DNA of 47,990 nucleotides from Synergistaceae bacterium (GTDB lineage Bacteria > Synergistota > Synergistia > Synergistales > Acetomicrobiaceae), in contig JAAYTM010000108.1 in assembly GCA_012518015.1 (NCBI GenBank), positions 1 to 47,990 on the forward strand, given 5' to 3'. Position numbers and translations under genes: made by a program. How positions within the stretch are numbered: position 1 is the first letter of the stretch; every line of letters begins with the position of its first letter. The notes under the pieces were generated by a model. That model was given only the letters and a program-made list of their open reading frames with translations, ran no database searches and was not told the DNA's origin. Below are positions 44,654 through 47,990 of the stretch, in pieces.

Positions 44654-46764
44654 CTCTTTCTGCCTTCAAGCTCTGCCCTTTTTCCAGCATTCCAAGAGGA
44701 GATTTTGGTAAAATACCCCGTTATTCGCGTCACTCCATCAACGTTCGTCGAACGGCATCTATTGCAAGAAGACAGCAGGCCCCTCTCAACTATGCCACAG
44801 TCGTTGCATATGGTGAACTCTGGGCTAAAGGCCACCTGTGCGTTCTGAGAATGCAAGAAAATTTTGCGAACAAAAGAGGCCAAAGCTTTGGCATCAGGTT
44901 TATGTTCTCCCATCCATACGTGAGTTATAGCACCAGCTTTAATGAAGGGATGGAATCGTCCTTCTCTGACTACCCTTTCAATTGGGTCAACATCCGCTTC
45001 GTAGGGTATATGGGTACTGTTCGTATAAAATACCTCATCTGCCTCAACATTGCCCTTAACTACGTGCTTTGCCTCGGGAAACTTTTTCAAGTCCAATCTG
45101 GCAAGCCTATGAGCAGCGCTCTCGGCTGGAGTTTGTTCTAACACAACTTTAAATCCAACTCGTTCGGTCATTTCTTGACATTTGAGTTCCATGAACTTTA
45201 CTATGGCCAACCCTAGCTCTTCTGCTTCCTTTCCTTCGTAAAGCTGCTTGCCACATAAAACTTGTACCGCTTCATTAAGGCCAAGCAATCCTATTAAGTG
45301 GCTTGCCTTTTCCAGCCTTATGTAACTCTCGCCATCATGCTCTACTGTCAAAAGCGACAACGGCCCTTTGTCCTTTAAATCCAGAAGATTTTTAATGAAG
45401 CTCCTCTTTTGAACATGCGCCTTGAGCGCAATTTCCATCAAATTTTCTAGTATTCCGAAAAAGGTCTCGAGATCACCTTGAGACCTGAAAGCAACTCGGG
45501 GCAAATTTATAGTTACGTTCTGCAAGGCTGAATATCTCATTTTCCAGGGAGTTTTGGCTTCTAGCAAGTCTTCCTCAGTTAGCTCGAAGGAGAGGCGACA
45601 GCATTCACTGAGCTTAGTCACGCCTCCTCTGTCAAAAACAAAATAGGTGTTGCCCTTTTCCGAAGCTACCATACAAGCCAACTCAAGCATCTCTTGCCAT
45701 CCATCTTCCTTAAAGAAGGCATCAGTTATGTGAAGAAGCGGTTTTGGGAAAAAGAAGGGTTGAGATCTGCTATCTCCCTCCAAGTAAACTTCAAACAAGG
45801 CTCGCAAAAAACGTTTTGAGGTTAAACTGTAATCTCCATAAGTCTTGCCACTTAACTTACCACCAGGGCCAATGGCTGGCACATGGCGGAAGTGCTTTGG
45901 AATTTCATAGTACAAGTTTATGTCCGTGAAGGCTACTTGCCCTCCCCTGCCACCAGCTAATTGATTAAATTCAAATATCAACATCTGGGCCAATTGACGT
46001 AGATCGCGATCGCTGCAACCCTCAAGATAGGGAGCGAAAAACATGTTAATGGCATCCCAACCGATGGCCCCGGCAAAGTTATTCTGCAACACCGAAGTCA
46101 TCTTGAGTAAATGGGCCAAAAGCACATCCGGATGTTTGGCCGGAGATGAGACACTCGTTATGGAAGGCAAGTTTAGCCCAAACTTAGCCACATATGCGGG
46201 GCTCTGTCCGCTGCAGTAGGGCCTTATTACCATCCCAAGGTCGTGAAGGTGAATGTCGCCATCTAGATGTGCGCGTGCGACATCGCGGGAAAAGAGCTTA
46301 CTCAAGGCGTAATCTTTTATGATCATCTCAGCTATCGTCAAATTAACGGATTCCGGGTTGTAAGATGTATTGCTATTTTCTTTATTTGGAGAAAACATCA
46401 AAGTCTCAAGATCATAAACAGGTATACCTACCCTGGAATGATCGACAAGATAAGCATCCAACCCCCTTTGAAAAAGTTTGGTGTTAGCCATTTCCCTTAT
46501 TATCGAAGTGGTAAGCCTGTCCTTGCCGCGGCGAATCACCTCCTCCTCGATTTCTACGGCAATCGAAAGGGCCGTTTCTGGATCGACCCCAGCCTCTCTG
46601 ATAAGGGCATCCTTTATTTTAGCGGCGTCCCATGGACTGCGTTCCTCCTTGGAATGAGTCTCCACCATCAAGGCAAGATCCGTTGATTCTGGCCTATTGA
46701 ACAAAAATTGCTGTATGCTCATTTCCGCATCGCAAAAACGGTCAAACTTCATGGACGAAGCCAT
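44641..46764 (-). CDS. nrdD: Anaerobic (class III) ribonucleoside-triphosphate reductase
   Basis: The oxygen-sensitive glycyl-radical ribonucleotide reductase. The 707 residues comprise an N-terminal ATP cone (ERSPWDAAKIKDALIREAG near residue 40), the central barrel (LDGDIHLHDLGMVIRPYCSG near 165), a C-terminal zinc site (CNDCGIVERGLLSSCNRC near 645) and the glycyl-radical loop (ITGYFTKISSWNAGKRAEL), whose Gly in NAGK is the likely radical site. It lies 2 bases after nrdR, which probably controls it, and overlaps nrdG. Confidence 0.96.
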   Translation of the reverse strand: MASSMKFDRFCDAEMSIQQFLFNRPESTDLALMVETHSKEERSPWDAAKIKDALIREAGVDPETALSIAVEIEEEVIRRGKDRLTTSIIREMANTKLFQRGLDAYLVDHSRVGIPVYDLETLMFSPNKENSNTSYNPESVNLTIAEMIIKDYALSKLFSRDVARAHLDGDIHLHDLGMVIRPYCSGQSPAYVAKFGLNLPSITSVSSPAKHPDVLLAHLLKMTSVLQNNFAGAIGWDAINMFFAPYLEGCSDRDLRQLAQMLIFEFNQLAGGRGGQVAFTDINLYYEIPKHFRHVPAIGPGGKLSGKTYGDYSLTSKRFLRALFEVYLEGDSRSQPFFFPKPLLHITDAFFKEDGWQEMLELACMVASEKGNTYFVFDRGGVTKLSECCRLSFELTEEDLLEAKTPWKMRYSALQNVTINLPRVAFRSQGDLETFFGILENLMEIALKAHVQKRSFIKNLLDLKDKGPLSLLTVEHDGESYIRLEKASHLIGLLGLNEAVQVLCGKQLYEGKEAEELGLAIVKFMELKCQEMTERVGFKVVLEQTPAESAAHRLARLDLKKFPEAKHVVKGNVEADEVFYTNSTHIPYEADVDPIERVVREGRFHPFIKAGAITHVWMGEHKPDAKALASFVRKIFLHSQNAQVAFSPEFTICNDCGIVERGLLSSCNRCRSTNVDGVTRITGYFTKISSWNAGKRAELEGRKRWSL

Positions 46765-46766
46765 CG

Positions 46767-47240
46767 CTATATTCTCCTCCCCTCTTCCTTCTCCAAAAGC
46801 CTTGATATCTCTTCAATAAAACTATTTAAATCGGTAAATTCACGATATACGGAGGCAAATCTAACGTAAGCAACGTGGTTTATGCTCTTCAGGGCATCTG
46901 CCACCATTTCTCCAATCATTGCGCTCGAAACTTCTCCCACGGCTAACGCGAAAAGCTCCTCCTCTATTAAAGCAACCGCGCTTTCCAGGGTCTCCAAGGG
47001 CACGGGTAGTTTTTCACAGGCGCGTATCATCCCCCTTAAAACCTTCTCCCTATCGAAAGCTTCTCTTCGACCGTCTTTTTTGACGACCAAAAGCACCGTG
47101 CTCCTTTCGATCCTCTCATAAGTCGTAAATCGCCGACCGCATTTAGGGCATTCCCTCCTTCTGCGGATGACGATGCCATTTTCAACCGCTCTCGTCTCTA
47201 TAACCCTGCTATCATCATGGTTACATCTTGGACAACGCAT
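46767..47240 (-). CDS. nrdR: Ribonucleotide reductase repressor NrdR
   Basis: NrdR is a zinc-finger/ATP-cone repressor that senses ATP/dATP and binds paired NrdR boxes at nrd promoters. The zinc finger is [17 protein letters not shown] with [16 protein letters not shown], followed by the ATP cone ([19 protein letters not shown]). The family starts at MRCPRC, so I use ATG 47240 (157 residues), not the TTG two codons earlier in the track. It is the first gene of nrdR-nrdD-nrdG-kbl. Confidence 0.96.
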   Translation of the reverse strand: MRCPRCNHDDSRVIETRAVENGIVIRRRRECPKCGRRFTTYERIERSTVLLVVKKDGRREAFDREKVLRGMIRACEKLPVPLETLESAVALIEEELFALAVGEVSSAMIGEMVADALKSINHVAYVRFASVYREFTDLNSFIEEISRLLEKEEGRRI

Positions 47241-47278
47241 GCACAACCCTACCTGTATGGTATATGCCTTTTTTATTT

Positions 47279-47292
47279 ACTACATATAGTGT
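47279..47292 (-). promoter_or_regulatory. Candidate NrdR box upstream of nrdR
   Basis: ACACTATATGTAGT is a near-palindrome close to the NrdR box consensus (ACACWATATATWGTGT-like) and lies about 40 bases before the nrdR start. NrdR usually binds two boxes about three helical turns apart; I see no convincing second copy, so autoregulation is likely but not certain. Confidence 0.6.
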
Positions 47293-47433
47293 AATTCCTG
47301 ACTGGAATGACTGAAAGGCCTTTACGCTTAAAGTTGCTCAAATTTTTGGTCCTTAGGACTCAATCAAACTTGAAAGGCTTTGGTTTGTTATTTGATGTCT
47401 ACCAATCTTTAAGACTGTGTTGCACTTATTTAA
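47293..47433 (-). other. Intergenic region between the rpsU terminator and nrdR
   Basis: About 140 non-coding bases that should hold the nrdR promoter. No strong -35/-10 pair is seen; TACACT overlapping the NrdR box could be a -10. A small GTCCTTAGGAC palindrome occurs near 47351. No ORF of interest. Confidence 0.4.
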
Positions 47434-47477
47434 AAGTTAAAAGGGGAAGACGAATATTCGTCTTCCCCTTTTAACTT
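47434..47477 (-). terminator. Terminator after rpsU (44-base perfect inverted repeat)
   Basis: A perfect inverted repeat centred between 47455 and 47456, with GGGGAAGACGAAT as the GC-containing arm and AAGTTAAAA/TTTTAACTT at its base. The T-rich 3' arm on the minus strand (CCCCTTTTAACTTTT) makes it a rho-independent terminator; being symmetric, it could act in both directions. Confidence 0.88.
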
Positions 47478-47520
47478 GCAAGCAGAAAACAACAAGCCCG
47501 ACTTTTATAGCGGGGACCCA

Positions 47521-47694
47521 CTAACCCCGGCGCTTTCTTGGACTTGATCTTTTCTTCTTTCTTATCTCGCTCGGCTTTTCGTAGTGCTCGTGTTTCCTCG
47601 CATCTCGAAGAACTCCAACTTTCTTAACCTCTCTTTTAAAGCGGCGCAAAGTATCATCTATCGATTCGTTTTCTCTTCTGTAAACTTTAGCCAT
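47521..47694 (-). CDS. rpsU: 30S ribosomal protein S21
   Basis: Below the size cut of the ORF track. The 57-residue product begins [19 protein letters not shown], followed by [24 protein letters not shown] and a very basic tail ending RKRRG, as in S21. The ATG at 47694 follows GGGGGGAGAG. It lies 32 bases after the HIT gene and is followed by a terminator, so HIT-rpsU is probably one transcript. Confidence 0.96.
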   Translation of the reverse strand: MAKVYRRENESIDDTLRRFKREVKKVGVLRDARKHEHYEKPSEIRKKKRSSPRKRRG

Positions 47695-47726
47695 CTCTCT
47701 CCCCCCTTTCGCATCTCATGACAGCT

Positions 47727-47990
47727 TCAACCGGGGGGCCAACCAAATTTGCGCCCAGAAAGCAAATGTAGGTGAAGATGAAATATGCTCTGACACGCCT
47801 GGCTCCCGCAATTTATAACGACCCTGTAACCAGAGTCTACTAGCCCCATCCGCTGTGCTACTATTGTTAAAACTTCCATGAGATTAGCCCAGATGGAAGG
47901 ATCTCTTACGTCTTGAGAGGTTGGTATGTGTAATTTTGGGATTATCAAGTAATGATGAGGTGCTTGTGGTGCTACATCCCTAATTGCTAA
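47727..47990 (-). CDS. HIT-family nucleotide-binding protein (partial, cut by window edge)
   Basis: The frame is open to the window edge; the track's 47948 start is an internal TTG. The visible 87 codons cover the second half of a histidine-triad protein: APQAPHHYLIIPKLHIP, then VINCGSQACQSIFHLHLHLLSG with the H-x-H-x-H nucleotide-binding motif, ending FGWPPG. Such proteins hydrolyse AMP-linked compounds (HinT/PKCI type). The N-terminal part is outside the window. Confidence 0.93.
   Translation of the reverse strand, partial: LAIRDVAPQAPHHYLIIPKLHIPTSQDVRDPSIWANLMEVLTIVAQRMGLVDSGYRVVINCGSQACQSIFHLHLHLLSGRKFGWPPG

Noticed and set aside
1-47990. CRISPR arrays, insertion sequences, prophage, tRNA or rRNA genes
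   Set aside because: No periodic direct repeats, transposase or integrase domains, or clover-leaf and rRNA-like sequences were seen by eye; a short tRNA could still be missed without a covariance search.

Overview
The window is about 48 kb of gene-dense bacterial chromosome. Every gene I can support is on the minus strand, so transcription runs from high to low coordinates. The gene set points to a strictly anaerobic, amino-acid-fermenting, selenocysteine-using bacterium: a glycine reductase (Grd) operon with two in-frame UGA codons, [NiFe]-hydrogenase maturation genes, oxygen-sensitive class III and B12-dependent class II ribonucleotide reductases, and several amino-acid transporters. YggS-SepF-DivIVA, RNase Y-YmdB and an FtsB-like protein next to ArgS, together with the Grd system, fit Synergistota best; a Clostridia-like Firmicute is the alternative. 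This is inference from gene content, and genus and species cannot be read from the sequence.

Layout in transcription order. 47990-47521: HIT protein (cut by the window edge) and rpsU, then a perfect inverted-repeat terminator. 47240-42751: nrdR, nrdD, nrdG and kbl behind a candidate NrdR box. 42543-37891: livJ, livH, livM, livG, livF (branched-chain amino-acid ABC importer). 37844-36075: pgsA and an M20 peptidase. 35911-29371: secA, an exported DUF3857-like protein, argS and an FtsB/DivIC-like protein. 29203-25347: rpsF-ssb-rpsR, a terminator, then a DUF2232 membrane protein, rplI and dnaB. 25249-15361: DUF72 protein, queD, a 2-hydroxyacid dehydrogenase, a HAD phosphatase, nrdJ, a HlyD-like protein, yggS, sepF, divIVA and recG. 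15236-12156: two NSS sodium symporters and a 36-residue MetS-like small subunit. 11800-9445: rny and ymdB. 9301-7022: hypC, hypD, hypE. 6989-1: promoter, tandem glycine riboswitch, then grdX, trxA, grdE, grdA, grdB, grdC and grdD (cut by the edge).

The functional centre is glycine reduction. A sigma70-type promoter is followed by a two-aptamer glycine riboswitch. The last strand of its second aptamer overlaps a segment able to pair next to the grdX ribosome binding site, which suggests glycine-responsive translation. The operon encodes all three components: A (GrdA, Sec46), B (GrdB, Sec349, and GrdE with the pyruvoyl-forming cleavage site at Cys243) and C (GrdC, and GrdD with Cys360 near the residue known to carry the acetyl thioester). 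It also encodes thioredoxin as reductant and the accessory protein GrdX. Kbl makes glycine from the threonine breakdown product 2-amino-3-ketobutyrate, and the NSS and Liv transporters bring in amino acids, so these loci plausibly form one fermentation network.

The ORF track splits grdB, truncates grdA, and lacks grdD, rpsU and the MetS-like gene; these were recovered by reading the sequence. No CRISPR array, insertion sequence, tRNA, rRNA or prophage was recognised.
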